The notes below the pieces were generated by a model. It did not search any database. It worked only from the letters and a program-made list of their open reading frames with translations, and was not told where the DNA came from. Positions 49,601 to 60,598 of a stretch of DNA of 64,000 nt are shown here, in pieces. The stretch lies in the NCBI RefSeq assembly GCF_029168945.1, contig NC_083602.1, positions 79,752,600 to 79,816,599 of the forward strand, read 5' to 3'. Each line of letters opens with the position of its first letter. The first letter of the stretch is position 1. Origin of the DNA: Cannabis sativa (Eukaryota > Streptophyta > Magnoliopsida > Rosales > Cannabaceae). Made by a program: the position numbers and the translations under genes.

Positions 49601-50340
49601 CTCTCAGAATTCAAGGGTCTCCTCTTCTACCATTTTGCTCGGTAGTTTAGATCGAAATTTAAATAATGGAAAATAATATTAGGGTCAATCCCTATCATAC
49701 CTCCATGGTTCCAGGCAAACTAACCTGATTCGCCCTTAAGAAACTTATTAGCTACTATTTCAACTGCTCGTCCAGGTTCTTCCCAATCTAAACACAATAT
49801 GTGGGATTTCCTGGGCAAGAACAACTTCTTCCAATTATTCAATTGGTTTTAGTAAGTTTCTTTTATCTTGAATCTAAGGATCAAGATCTTCATCCTTCTT
49901 TTCTCTTTCCTCTGCCAAGACTATCATTAACTGGTGACTGACTTTTCTGTGTTGTAGCTCTATGCGATAGCAATCACGAGCTAGCATTTGATCGCCTCGT
50001 ACCACTCCCACACCCTCTAGTGTTTGAAACTTCAGGGATCGATGCTTGATCAAACTAACTGCCCCTAGTCTGATCAATGCTAGACGACCCAATAATATAT
50101 TGTAAGCCGATGGTAGGTCGACAACCAGAAAGTCTTGGATAATTGTGGTAGATAGGGGTGCCTCACCCTTGGTCAATGCGAGCTCGATTATACCTTGATT
50201 GGCGATACTGTCACCAGTGAAGTTGCATAAATTTACCATGCAAGGCCTCAATTTGGCCTTTTCGAGCCCCATCTTTTTCAGTGTTTCCCTGAAAAGGATG
50301 TTCATTGAACTCCCGTTATCTATCAAAACCCTCTTTATCC
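46628..50340 (-). pseudogene. pol: Tat pol: protease, RT, RNase H, archaeal-type RNase H, integrase
   Basis: The order on the minus strand is as follows. Protease (50326-49874) has [11 protein letters not shown] at its active site and [11 protein letters not shown] (49800-48985) has CPKDCFQLPRIDELVDATAG, MDAYSRYSQIKM, VMLFGLKNVGETYQ, the catalytic YVDDM and NPKKCSF. The first RNase H (48824-48549) has VAIVREEGKHQQPVYYVSK. The archaeal-type RNase H (48203-47952) has NSNVDALVKLAS. Integrase has the zinc region HEGFCGDHVGW and CDKCKRF, IWGIDLIGALPIG, VSDNGTQFDG and, after a stop at 47190, ANGQVEAVNKTLK. The pol end is WEGPYVIEAVVG and NVEHLRPYY (46628). Stops or shifts separate most domains. One integrase stop replaces the glutamine expected in PQANGQ (CAG to TAG). 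Confidence 0.9.
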
Positions 50341-50439
50341 TTTTATTGGCGAGCTAGATAGTAATCACCAATGGATTGACGTGAGGATATCTCACGTTCT
50401 TCTCATCTTCCCTCGAAAATACGATTAGAGGTTCTTCAG

Positions 50440-52827
50440 CTTTACCTTCTTGGAAGGTTCTGGAGCAAATACCGACTGCTTATTTTTTATTTCCTTCACA
50501 TGCCTCTTTTGGGAATTATTGCTCTCTCATGCAATATGCGGCCCTTCTGAAATAACCAGGATGTCCTCTCCTTCAAAACGAGGAGGTTGTAATCCCTGGT
50601 TGTTCGGATTGTTGGGCAAATTGGGCTGGTTATGTCTATTGCCCTGTCTTTTCACATATTGCATGAAGTGGCCCCGCGCGATGAGGCTTTCTATCTCATC
50701 TTTTAGCTGACGACACTCGTCTGTTGTGTGCCCAATGTCTTTATGGTACTTGCAGTACCTGGTCGGATCTCTTTTATGCCTTGCGTGCCTCATGTGCTCA
50801 GGTTTGCTGAAGGCAACCTTGTGCTCATGTACGAGGTAAATATTTTCCCGAGTTTTATTAAGCTCGGTATAAATAGTATAAACTGGCACGTACTTATCAT
50901 GCTTCTGTTGTTTCTTTTTGTCCTTTGATGACCCCTTAGAATCGTCTTTTCACTTTTAGCCAGAGGCCCCTGAGTTATCAACTCTAGTTGAGACAGTACT
51001 TGTTGAAACATTGGTGGGTTTGCTTCTCGAGCCAGTTTTTAACAAGTTCATCTCTTTTTTCGAGCTTCTTCTTTTTCAGACGAACACCTGAGCCCTCTCA
51101 TTGGACTCAGTGATGTTCTTCACTAGACGACCCTGTAAGTCGTCTCACAATTTGCCCTCAGCGGTGGATAGATCAGTAATGATCCCCGCTTGAAGGGCAG
51201 TAAGTTGTGTACTATCATCCAGATTTCTTACTCTTGCAGCAGCGTGTTAAAACGACTTAAATATGCCTTAACTATCTTGCCTGGATGTTGCTTTATGTTG
51301 GTTAGCAAGGACGCCTCGGGTCGCCTATCCCTTGCGGCCTGGAATTGTTTTTTGAAGTCCTTGGACAAATGTTCCCAGGACGTAATGGAATGATGAGTAA
51401 ATTTGTTAAACCACTTGCTTGCTGCTCCAACTAGCAAGGTGGGAAACAAAATACAACATAAATTGTTTATAACATTACTGGGTCGCATTATTGTGTTGAA
51501 GTTATTCAAATGCAAGACTGGATCGGTGGTCCCATCATACGATGAGACGTGAGGGTTTTTAAATCCCTAGGGAAAAGGAGTAATTATGATATCTGGATGG
51601 TACGGCTCGAGTTCCTCGTCTAAGTTGTATCCAGATTTTTTTCCTAATTGTTCTACTTGATACCTCCCGAACTTATCCTCCAACTTGTCTATTCGCAATT
51701 GGATAGAATCCTCTTGCTTTGGGCCAAGTTGTTGGCGAAGATCAGGTTTTTTTTTATTCAAGTGCTCTCGCAGATCTGGTTAGGAATAATTACTAGCAGA
51801 CCTCATTCTACTCACAGATTGTGTCCTACTTACGGACCTTGTCTTACTCATGGATCTCGTCGTTGAGTGACTTGCAAATTTACTGGTTCTCGTGCTTTCT
51901 TAGTCATTAGCGCGACGACAACTCTCTCCTCCTCGAGTTTGTCGACTATGGGTCCTTGACCACCCTGAGGTCACACTTGCTTCTTCGCACCCTGTTCTTC
52001 CCCCTGGGCATGGTTCATTGTGTTTCCCCCACTGGGGTTTGTATGAGCCCTCTCCATATGGGTTCAAGAAGAACGTTGGGGATTTTGTGCTGGTGACCGA
52101 TGTTCCCCAGGTTGTGTCCCAAGGTCTTCCTTGTTTCCACGAGGAATTTCCTGTTTGTTAGTTTTTGGTTGCCTCCCATTCTCATTTCTATGAGATGGTT
52201 CGGGCTGATCATTTGGATTTTCAGGGGGAACCTCATTTTCCCCAAGTTGTTCTTCTTGAGCAGTTTCCTGTGTCCTGGTTCGTGAGCCACGAGGTCTGCC
52301 TCGTGGTCTTCTCACTCTAGGGTCAGGTTGATTTTGAGTGTTATTCCCCTGTGCCGCCCTAGTGGCAGCTGTATCACGCGCTAATTCAGCATTCCGCTGA
52401 TTTGTCTCCTCCAGGCGGCGCCTAAGATGGCAGTTTTCCATTTCGACGATAGGTATGTATCTCATAGGGTCGTAAGCACCCTCATCCATGGGCTGAGCAC
52501 CCATAAGATTGGGTCCTTCATCTCTCATTCTAGGATTCTGGCCATTTCCATGTTGAGCCCTGCTCGAACGTGTCGTTCGTGTGCTGGAACCAAACTCTGG
52601 TTGGGTCAACCTAGAACGAGTGGTTGGAGTGCTGGGGCCACCCTCAGGTTGGGTCCTCCGGAGCGAGTGGTCTGAGTGCTAGGGCCACCGTCAGGTTGAG
52701 TCTTCCTGGAGCGAGTGGTCCGTTTAGACTGTGAGTTGGAAGACCTTCATGAGCCCATTGGCTCTTTTCCAGGACGGTGATGAGTTTCTTCATGTGGCGT
52801 GTCAACGTTCTTTGTGTTGTCAGCCAT
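50440..52827 (-). pseudogene. gag: Tat gag, broken
   Basis: The ATG at 52827 begins MADNTKNVDTPHEETHHRPG. A charged, arginine- and proline-rich N-terminal part follows (52609-52064: RRRLEETNQRNAELARDTA, RGRPRGSRTRTQ). The capsid core is at 51761-51228 (PDIIITPFP, DPVLHLNNFNTIM, AASKWFNKFTHHSITSWEHL, AYLSRFNTLLQE). The knuckle-like [14 protein letters not shown], typical of Tat gag, is near 50740. There are at least five frame changes or stops. The part towards protease (50440-50340) is poorly readable. Confidence 0.87.
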
Positions 52828-52883
52828 GAAGAAGATTGTTCTTTGTATGTAAGGAGGGTTTTTTCGGAGCTTTTACACAAAGG

Positions 52884-52901
52884 CTCTCAATGAAAGCACC
52901 A
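52884..52901 (-). other. Primer binding site region of the Tat element
   Basis: The complement reads TGGTGCTTTCATTGAGAG, three bases from the 5' LTR, in the position of the primer site. I recall this sequence from other plant Gypsy elements but cannot name the tRNA with certainty. Confidence 0.7.
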
Positions 52902-52904
52902 AAA

Positions 52905-53615
52905 TGTTAACGCAGATTTTCGTTAACTAGATTTGTATGATCACAAAGGTTTTTTACGTGGTTTTAAAATTATAATTCTGCATAGTCCACGAGTCAATCT
53001 TGTTAAATTTCTGATAGAGTTCTAGGATCTTTTCTCTTATGAATTTTTTTGTCCCTTTTTCATTCTGACTTGCCTCTATTTATAATTACATAACCAGGTA
53101 GTTAATTACATAGCTGACTGATATCTTACAACCATTATCCCCTGAAATCGTGGAGTTTGATTACATACCACGTAAAATAAATGTGGTTAATATTTGAATA
53201 TCACATAGCTATGATAGGTCTTCTTTTACCAGGTCAAGGTAATCGTGGATTAAACACGTTGTAAATCATATCTTTCTAACATAGCAACAAAAACTCTGGC
53301 AGCAAGCTAGACCTTTTCCCACATCTTTCTGAGGTTGATAATGTAAATCTCATCGCCTCTGCGTAACGAAGTTGATGCCTCGCCTTGCACATCCAATGTC
53401 GTATGCTTTCTTGTTAATGCACGAGGCAACAGTTTGTATATCTTTATCTTGCGTAAGACCTTATAGTCAGCAAGTTGTACATATACTCTGTCAATTTTTC
53501 ATTTAATGAGTTATTCTATTTTGAAATGTAATTACCGTTACATTCATTAATTCACATCCTTCCTAATTTGACACGTGACCTCATTTGACATGATGGTCGA
53601 ATTTCGGGTATAACA
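52905..53615 (-). repeat. Tat element 5' LTR
   Basis: This LTR is 711 bp, TGTTAACGCAGATTTTCGTT to GGTATAACA, with a minus-strand TATA box (complement of 53077-53084). Confidence 0.9.
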
Positions 53616-53620
53616 CTTGC
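53616..53620. repeat. Target-site duplication of the Tat element, right copy (CTTGC)
   Basis: It pairs with CTTAC at 44594-44598. Confidence 0.75.
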
Positions 53621-53911
53621 TCGCACAATTCAAGTCAATGCTCAATCATAGTGTGGAAGATTGTGAAGAATTCTATCATTTAAGGAAATCCAGGTTCAGA
53701 TCTTGGTAATACTCTGTAACAGAAAGGAACAAGGGTTAAAGATCTAACGGAAGGAGGCATTATATTCCGCTACCACTAATGTAAGGTTTTTTACAATTTT
53801 ATATGTGTTTATTTTATTGTTTTAGGAAATTCATTTTAGGATGTTAGATTATAGATTATAATTAAACATACATGTTAGTAAATCTAGTTCCTTGTAAAAT
53901 GACTTCCAAAA
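53621..53911 (+). repeat. Old Copia-family 5' LTR, right fragment
   Basis: It continues the LTR begun at 43053, contains the family sequence ATATTCCGCTACCACTAATG, and ends CTTGTAAAATGACTTCCAAA. Confidence 0.8.
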
Positions 53912-53913
53912 AC

Positions 53914-53930
53914 TATTATCAGTGCCATGG
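53914..53930 (+). other. Decayed tRNA-iMet primer site of the old Copia-family element
   Basis: TATTATCAGTGCCATGG, two bases after the LTR, differs from TGGTATCAGAGCCATGG at three positions. It proves the plus orientation and that this LTR is a 5' LTR. Confidence 0.75.
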
Positions 53931-54187
53931 TAATGATTTATTTTCATGAAATATGGATTTAAAAAAGTGATTTGGTTGATTTGGATGTGTTCATGTTGGT
54001 TTATGTATGTAATTGATGATTGAATGTGAATTACAAAATTTCTACAAAAAATATTTTTATTTTTATTTTGGAAGTATTTTTTCTAGAAAGTTGGTGAAAT
54101 CTTAATCAATTTTGACTTTTACAAAACTTAATTTGAATTAAAATTGAATTAGTTATGATTTTTTGAAGTTGGAAAATATCTAGGGTA

Positions 54188-54400
54188 AGGTTTGCTTCAC
54201 TCACGCGTGCGGATCTGACGCGAAAGCTTGGTCATGACACGACTTCAGACAAGCCGTGTCCGAGATTTCTTGGACCCAAGGCTGTCCAAAGGTGAATCTA
54301 ACCGAGCTCCCATGCACACCACAGGCTGCATGCAGCCTCTTTGCTTGGCAGAAGCCCCTCCATGCGCGCACAGGGAGTATGCGTTGCATACTGCCATGTT
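54188..54400. other. GC-rich segment in the AT-rich leader
   Basis: About 210 bp of roughly balanced base composition lie in DNA that is otherwise 75-80 percent A+T. It sits where the LARDs have only a short GCGATCGCAGG island. Small palindromes are present (GGCTGCATGCAGCC at 54325-54338). The origin is unknown; the open stretches on both strands look spurious. Confidence 0.45.
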
Positions 54401-55698
54401 TTACCTATTTTTCCAATTTTTCAACTTTTTGAAATCATTCTTCAATGAAATAAAATTAAAATTTTGGTAGAATTTTGTGTAGAATCTTATTTTTTTAAAT
54501 AAAAATCTAATTATCAGGTTAAAATTAATTTTATTATTATTTTAAATTAGTTTTAGATATTAGTAAGCTTTAATTTAAAAAATTGATTTCTCAACAAACT
54601 TGCTATTTTGGTTATTTTGAAATTTGATTATTTTTTTATTTAATTTATTAATTTTAATTATAATATTAGATATTTACATATTTAATTAATAAAATATAAA
54701 ATTGACTTATTTTGACATTAAAATTTTAATAAATTTAAAAGATAATCTAAATAATTTTAAATTGCTAACCATAAATTTAGTTTATTAAAATTTGTTATTT
54801 TCAAAATATATTTTATTTTATTAATTTAAAATATAAGATTAGATAAATGTCAATTATTTGACATTTTATCATATTAGAAATTTATTTTATTAAAATTTAA
54901 ATTTTTGTTAAAGTAACATGAAATTGTTGAATAGTTGGTTATATTGTTTAAATTGACATTTTAGGATTTTCTAATCCTAAAATTTTCAAAAAGAATGATG
55001 TTTTTTTTTTTGAATAAAATGATAATATTGTAATCATCAATATCTTATTTTCAAATTTTTAAATTAAGATATTGTAGTATATTATCTTATTAATTATTTA
55101 AATAAACCAGATGTTTTAAAAACTAGTTGGATATTGGAATTTGAATTTTGAATTAAGATATTTTAGGAATTTATTAGATTTAATATTATAAATATTTTCT
55201 AACCACCTAATTTAAATTCAAATTAAGATATTTTTAAATATATTATTTTAAATAGAAATATGTTCACCAATTTTCCAGAGCTTGTTACTTGTTTATATAT
55301 ATTTAATTGTTTTAAATTCAATTTTTTTTAACAAACTTATCATTTATTTGAATTAAGTTGCTATGATTAACTTATTGATATGTCTAATGATCTAAATTAA
55401 TTATAGTCCAATTGACAATAGATCAAATAAATAATTTGTAACAGGTAATTTTGTAATTTCTTTCATCTGTGATAAACCTAGTAGCATGATAGGGTCCATC
55501 CAAATCATTTGTCTATGTAAGTCTATATGTTTACAATTGGGCTTAGATGAATATAGAAAGCCCATTTATCTTGGATATTTAAATGGAGTAGGTTGCTATA
55601 AATAAAATATCACATTGATAGTTTTAGTTAGGCCCAATCAGTATGAGACTTATTCAATTAATAACAATTATTTAATTAAATGTTAAATTCTCCTTTTT

Positions 55699-55789
55699 TG
55701 GGCTTTGTGTGAGAGTTGGTCATACTACTAGGTACGACATACTGAATCCAGTCCTCCGTCACATGAACCACCCCAACTGTGAAGGCCCA
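55699..55789 (+). other. Conserved leader stem, old plus-strand copy
   Basis: This 91-nt copy reads TGGGCTTTGTGTGAGAG on the left and TCACATGAACC to GAAGGCCCA on the right. Compared with the other copies, C-to-T changes turn G-C pairs into G-U pairs and the stems remain formable. Confidence 0.6.
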
Positions 55790-56488
55790 TTTACCTTACT
55801 TAAATAATTGTATTAGGCTAATTATATTAGTTTAACCTAATTAAAATTAATTAGCAATATAATTAATTTTTAAACTAAATAAAATTAATTTTTATTTGAT
55901 TATTTTCAAATTAATTTAAAAAACACACTTAGTTTAATGAAATAAATTCTAGATAGTAATTCTAGTGACTAATTTATATATTTTTTAATATTTAATTAAG
56001 TAAAAAAATATATTTAAGTTGAAAATTAATTTTAATTAATTTAGACCAACTTAAATTAGACTATTTTTTTGATATTTAATTAGAATAATAAAGTTGATTT
56101 TAATCAAGATACTTTATTATTTATTTCTATTTTAATACATTTAATTAAATAAAAAATTATATTTAAGTTGAAATTTTTCAATTTCAGATCAACTTGAATT
56201 AGAATAATTTTTCAAAGTATATTTTATTTTGTTTTAATTTATTGAAATGCATTTATTTTCAATGTATATATTTCAAAATTTTGAAATATTTGATTAAAGT
56301 TGAAAATTAATTCTTTAATTAATTTAGATCAACTTAAATTAAGTAATTTTATAATTAATGATTTTATTAAAATAAATAAACTAAAATATATTATATTTTA
56401 ATTAGAAAATCAATAATTAGTTTATCGAAAATCTAGATAGTTATATTCTAAGTAGACTTTTTAGTATTTTTCTAAATATATTTAATTA

Positions 56489-57277
56489 TGTTGACCGAGG
56501 TTTTCGGCAACTAATGAAATATTATAAAGTTATAGAGCTGTAAGAAAATTAGAGAAGGATTTTTACGTGGTTGGGGCGTTAATGAGCCTTAGTCCACGAG
56601 CCTTTGTTATTTATGGATGTATTTAATACAGAGAATGTATTTGGTGGGTGTTTCACTCTTCTAAATACAGAGAATGTTCTTCGTGAGTATTTACTCTACT
56701 TGCTCTTATGCAGCCCAAGATTCTCGATCCCATTTAATTACCTTTGAGGGGGTATTTATAGTGTTTTTGGTGGGGTGATCCCCAGAATTATCCTTACAAA
56801 TGTATCTGTAAGTATCCATAAAGTTGGGCATTCCCAATGAATATACCATGAGTAATGCATGGTCAAATCCCTAGGCGTTGTAGGGCTTTTATGTGGAATG
56901 TCCTTATTGTCTTTTGACTGATGTGACTCTTCACAGTGTAGCCGTCGCTAGACTTAAATGATCATTACTTTGTAGTTGCTGGTTGGAGGTTGTGTCGTCA
57001 GACTTTATTGCGTGTAGAAGTCCCAACACGCTTCCTCCCATGCGGCATTAAATGCGACTTGATTGCTCAGGAGAAACTTGACACTTCGCAGAGATGCCTT
57101 AACGTTACTTCAAGCTTCCGGGAGCATATGGGGTTCCATATACCTTCTCCGGGAGCTACGTCCTGGAAGCCACCTTACGGCATAAAGACTTAGCAAATAT
57201 TTTTTGTTTGTACATTGCTTGATCTACGTGTCCTTGTTTGGTTGGTCCACATATATTGGGCAAAATCAGGGGCAACA
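56489..57277 (-). repeat. Tat-type Gypsy 3' LTR (789 bp)
   Basis: It starts TGTTGACCGAGGTTTTCGGC and ends AGGGGCAACA, with a minus-strand TATA box (CTATAAATAC, near 56755). A polypurine tract adjoins it on the right, so it is the 3' LTR of a minus-strand element whose body should lie to the right. The length and layout match the LTR at 44599-45385 (787 bp), but the sequence is a different family. Confidence 0.82.
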
Positions 57278-57323
57278 TTTACCCCCCAAGCCTTGTTTAT
57301 TTGAAAAAATAAAACAAGGCTTG
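57278..57323 (-). other. Polypurine tract and adjoining hairpin of the second Tat element
   Basis: The complement of 57278-57292 is GGCTTGGGGGGTAAA, ending at the LTR. It overlaps a strong hairpin: CAAGCCTTGTTTATTT (57287-57302) pairs with AATAAAACAAGGCTTG (57308-57323) with one bulge. Confidence 0.75.
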
Positions 57324-57653
57324 CTCAAGTGCTTCCGGTTGACTCCTCGATTTCCTGGCACGAGCTTTGAGCGCGTGAGGGTGTATTTAATGATGGCTTT
57401 TAATGCAGCGATTCACTTTTTGCAGAGGCCGATTCGTTTCACGCCCATTGATTGATACGACGCATTAATGGTGTCAAACGGATACTCAAACGTTTCTACC
57501 GCATTAATTGCAAGCCAATCTGGTTCGTTGATTCCTGAGAATTCGAATCGTGCGCTTCCCCCACCGTTCGATTGGTAGGTGACGACGCCTGTTCCTCATG
57601 CAGTTTTGCTTATAAAAGCCACCACCTTTCCTTCATTTCGGTTACTTCCCATT
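57324..57653 (+). promoter_or_regulatory. Promoter region of the antisense extra gene, TATA box at 57611
   Basis: TATAAAAG at 57611-57618 in a GC-balanced context is followed 25-40 nt later by pyrimidine-rich sequence, as expected for a plant start site near 57640-57650. The plus-strand gene at 60599-63619 lies downstream once the solo LTR inserted at 57654 is disregarded. Confidence 0.6.
57650..57653. repeat. Target-site duplication CATT, left copy
   Basis: CATT (or CATTT if the first T of the LTR is shared) recurs at 59957-59960. Confidence 0.7.
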
Positions 57654-58749
57654 TGTAAAGACCGCTTAGTTTAATTTAGAAATTAGCAGTTAATCATGTT
57701 TAATATGAAAATTATTTATAGCTATTTAAATAATTATTTATACTATTATTATTGAATTCTGAGATGCATTTTATGTTATTTAGTAGTTTTCATAATTTTG
57801 TATTTCCGGTGCCCGGTAACATGGAACTCGGTGTTTGGCTCAGTAAAATTACAACTTAGTATGTTAGTAGATTGGGACGGTTTATTAGACATTGGGAATG
57901 TCGGGAATGGCCGGGAATTTAGAATTTCCCAAAAATACCCCTTTAGTGTTATTTATGTGATTTTAGTGTTGAGGGGAAAATTGGTCATTTTGCCCCATTA
58001 TTGTTTTGTCCTTTAGTGGACTTAATAATTGAGAAATATGTGTTTTATTTTATTAAGTGTTGGCTGAAATGTAAGGGAAATAAATATTAATTCTTTTGTT
58101 TATTCAAAATTCCAAAGTTAGAAAAATCAAAGCTTTTTCTCTCAAAATTCTCTCTCTATTTTCGGCCCTTGGAGCAGCTGGGTTTTGCTCCTCTTTCTTT
58201 GTGGATTCAAGATTTATGTGTGTTTAATCCAAGCTAGGTTAGCTCCTCATCTTTTCTTCTTAAAGTTTGTTGAATTTTGATGAAAATGGTGTAATGCATG
58301 CTTGATAAATTGATGTTGTTGCTGCTGTGATTTTGTTGTTATTTTCTGAGATTTAAACATGTTTATTTGAGGTTAATTAAGCTACTTGTGGTGCTTGATA
58401 GTTAGGTTGTTTAAAGTTATGAATTTTCTATGCAAAAGCTATGGTTTTTCAAACTGAAATTGAGATTTTGGTGGTTGTGATTATTGCATGAGCTTGTATT
58501 TGTTTTCTGCAGCTTTAGTATGCATGTTTAGGTAGTTTTAATCTTGGTTTGATGCTTGTAGGTGAGCTTTAGCCAAGTTTGAGTTTGAAACTCAAAGCTT
58601 GGAGCTCACATGGCACTTTTTGATTCTGTGAATTCTGGGTGGTTTTGTTTGTTTAGAAATGTTCTATAGGATGTTTAGAACAGGTCTAGAAGTTATGGGA
58701 TTGTTTGGATTTGATTTGCTTGAGTTATGAATTTTTTTGAGTTCTGCCT

Positions 58750-58850
58750 GCGAGGAACTGGAATTCCGGTTGTGCATCCGGAATTCCGGATGGGTTTTGA
58801 AAATTCCCAGAACCGGAATTCCGGTTGGACAACCGGTCTGCCGGTTGGGT
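58750..58850. repeat. Palindrome cluster CCGGAATTCCGG
   Basis: AATTCCGG-type palindromes recur four times within 100 bp (for example CGGAATTCCGGTTG and ACCGGTCTGCCGGTTG), inside the solo LTR. Confidence 0.65.
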
Positions 58851-59169
58851 GATTTTCAGAAACCCTAGTTTTCCTCGTTTTTATGTTATTTGGGGTATTG
58901 CCATGCTTTTTATTGATAGGGAAACTTTTAGTTCCTAGTTTAAGTCCCCGGGAAGTGATTTAGCGTATCACTTATAGTGTTGTGATTTTTATGGTTTAGG
59001 AGCCTGTAATCCGCTGCGTAGATAGTTCCAGTCAGGTTGATCGGCACACCTGAATTCAGAATTGAGGTAAGATTAGTATAACAGTATGCATATATAGATT
59101 ACATGTTTAGCGTGCATGTTAGGAAGCCTGTTAGATTACATTAGATATGTATGTTGGCTTCGAACCATC

Positions 59170-59475
59170 CGACTGTGTCACATCTGTATAGGCTAGAGTA
59201 TGACTAGCAGCTGGAGTATGACCAGTATGACCGAGTATAGGCTGACACTGTATCACATCGGCACAGGCTAGAGTATGACTAGCAGCTGGAGTATGACCAG
59301 TATGACCGAGTATAGGCAGATACTTAGGTTGGTGGTTTCGTACTATTTGACGTATCACATCGGTACAGGCTAGAGTATGACTAGCAGCTGGAGTATGACC
59401 AGTTCGACCGAGTATAGGCTGATACTGTAACACATCGGTACAGGCTGGAGTATGACCAGTTCGACCGAGTATAGG
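59170..59475. repeat. Tandem repeat in the solo LTR
   Basis: Four units of about 75-100 bp start near 59173, 59250, 59350 and 59430. They share CACATCGGTACAGGCTAGAG, AGCAGCTGGAGTATGACCAG and GACCGAGTATAGGC. The 100-codon open stretch on the minus strand here is a product of the repeat. Confidence 0.85.
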
Positions 59476-59956
59476 CTGTTACTTGTCAATAGTACCGTCC
59501 CTATGAACGGCAGTTAGGGTTATGGTCAGGGGTATGGGCGTTTGATCATGACCGGGATTTATGTATGAGTATTATTATGCTTTTCTTACCGAGTCTGTCG
59601 ACTCACAGTGCTATGTTTATGTGTAGGTAAGGGCAAGGCTAAGGCTGATGGACCGTGAGCGAGTCGGTGAAGATTGTACATGTCGGGGCGGTTAGTCCTG
59701 GAGCGTACGATCATCGGGACAGTGAGGCTATTTTTGTAATTAGTCGCTAGGCGACAAGTATTTTGTATAGACAGTAAATTTTTGTAAATGGTTTTGTAAT
59801 CGGGATCCCGAGTATTTTGTATAAATATTTTACAAGTTTAATTAAAAAGCAATAATTTTAATTAATCACGTTTTCCATAAACCTCGTTGATTAGCAACGA
59901 GCTGCACAGTATGTTTAAAAATCACGTAATACGCCTATGCTAGTTAGGGTGTTACA

Positions 59957-60598
59957 CATTTCTTGCCAATTTTGCTCAAATTTCCCAGAGAGAAAAAGTT
60001 CTCAGACCCAAAAAAACACTTTTGAACACTTTGCAATTTTTCCAGTTCTTCTTCGTTTGCTACTGCCAGTCCTTCTTATCTTCATTTGATTCACAGCAGG
60101 ACCCCCAGTCTCAACACTTCATTGTAAGTTCCTTGCACCCTTTGCTTTATTGTTAATATGCATGGCATGCTGTTACTTATCTATTTGTTCTTTTCTGGGT
60201 TTTGTATTCGAAGTTTCTGGGAATGCAAATGTTTAGATTCTTCATATAATCGGTTTGGGTTCACTGCTCTAGTGATAGGATTACTCTTGTCGCGCATTTG
60301 TTGTTATTTTTTGTAGAAGACCATGCGTTCTTCGTATAATGGTCGCTTAGGGCGTAGGATAGATTGTTTTCTTTCTACTTTCTGCCCTTTCTTTTTTTTA
60401 GTGCGCAATGCCGTCTTCTGTGAATTTATTGCACCCGACTCTTGTCCAGCTAATCCTTCTAGGGTTTCCTGTATGACAGGTGTCCGGGGGGGGGGCCTCT
60501 TTCCAGCGGTTAGGGGACCCCCATTCCCTTTTTCTTGGTTTAGGGTTTGGTGTGGGGCCTAACTGCTGGAACCTTAATTCTTTTTACAAAATCGAAAC
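59957..60598 (+). other. Leader and 5' intron of the antisense extra gene
   Basis: CATTTCTTGCCAATTTTG continues the sequence broken by the solo LTR. A good donor (ATT/GTAAGT at 60124) and acceptor (TTTTTTGTAG ending 60316) define a probable 193-bp intron. An ATG at 60323 opens 79 codons without similarity to the family, so the ATG at 60599 is preferred as the start; another intron in 60330-60590 is possible but not resolved. Confidence 0.5.

Larger units (their letters stand above)
44599..53615 (-). mobile_element. Tat-lineage Ty3/Gypsy retrotransposon, complete but inactive (9017 bp)
   Basis: LTRs lie at 44599-45385 (3') and 52905-53615 (5'). The primer site, gag, protease, RT, RNase H, a second RNase H, integrase and polypurine tract follow in order along the minus strand. 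The archaeal-type second RNase H before integrase and the absence of a chromodomain place it in the Tat lineage. Many frameshifts and stops in gag and pol and visible LTR divergence show it is old. It is inserted in an even older Copia-family LTR. Confidence 0.92.
53931..56488 (+). mobile_element. Leader of the old plus-strand Copia-family element, truncated
   Basis: This is AT-rich DNA that matches the LARD leaders read in reverse, including AATCATAACTAATTC-type sequence at 54140-54165, the island at 55480-55550 and the stem block at 55699-55789. A GC-richer stretch at 54188-54400 has no counterpart in the LARDs. No coding sequence is seen. It is cut at 56488 by a Tat LTR, before gag would be expected. 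Confidence 0.78.
57654..59956 (+). mobile_element. Chromovirus-like solo LTR (2303 bp), plus orientation
   Basis: It runs from TGTAAAGACC to GGGTGTTACA, the same family as 38094-40368 but the other way round. There is no open gene. TACCGAGTCTGTCGACTCAC (59589-59608), followed by a GTAGGTAAGGGCAAGG-type sequence, lies in the 3' half as in Tekay-type LTRs. It lies just after the TATA box of the extra gene, so it now separates the promoter from the transcript body. Confidence 0.8.

Noticed and set aside
59131..59433. A 100-codon minus-strand open stretch with HTPAASHTLA repeats
   Set aside because: It is produced by the tandem repeat of the solo LTR.
59170..59475. CRISPR-like array
   Set aside because: The units are direct tandem repeats without unique spacers, in a plant LTR.
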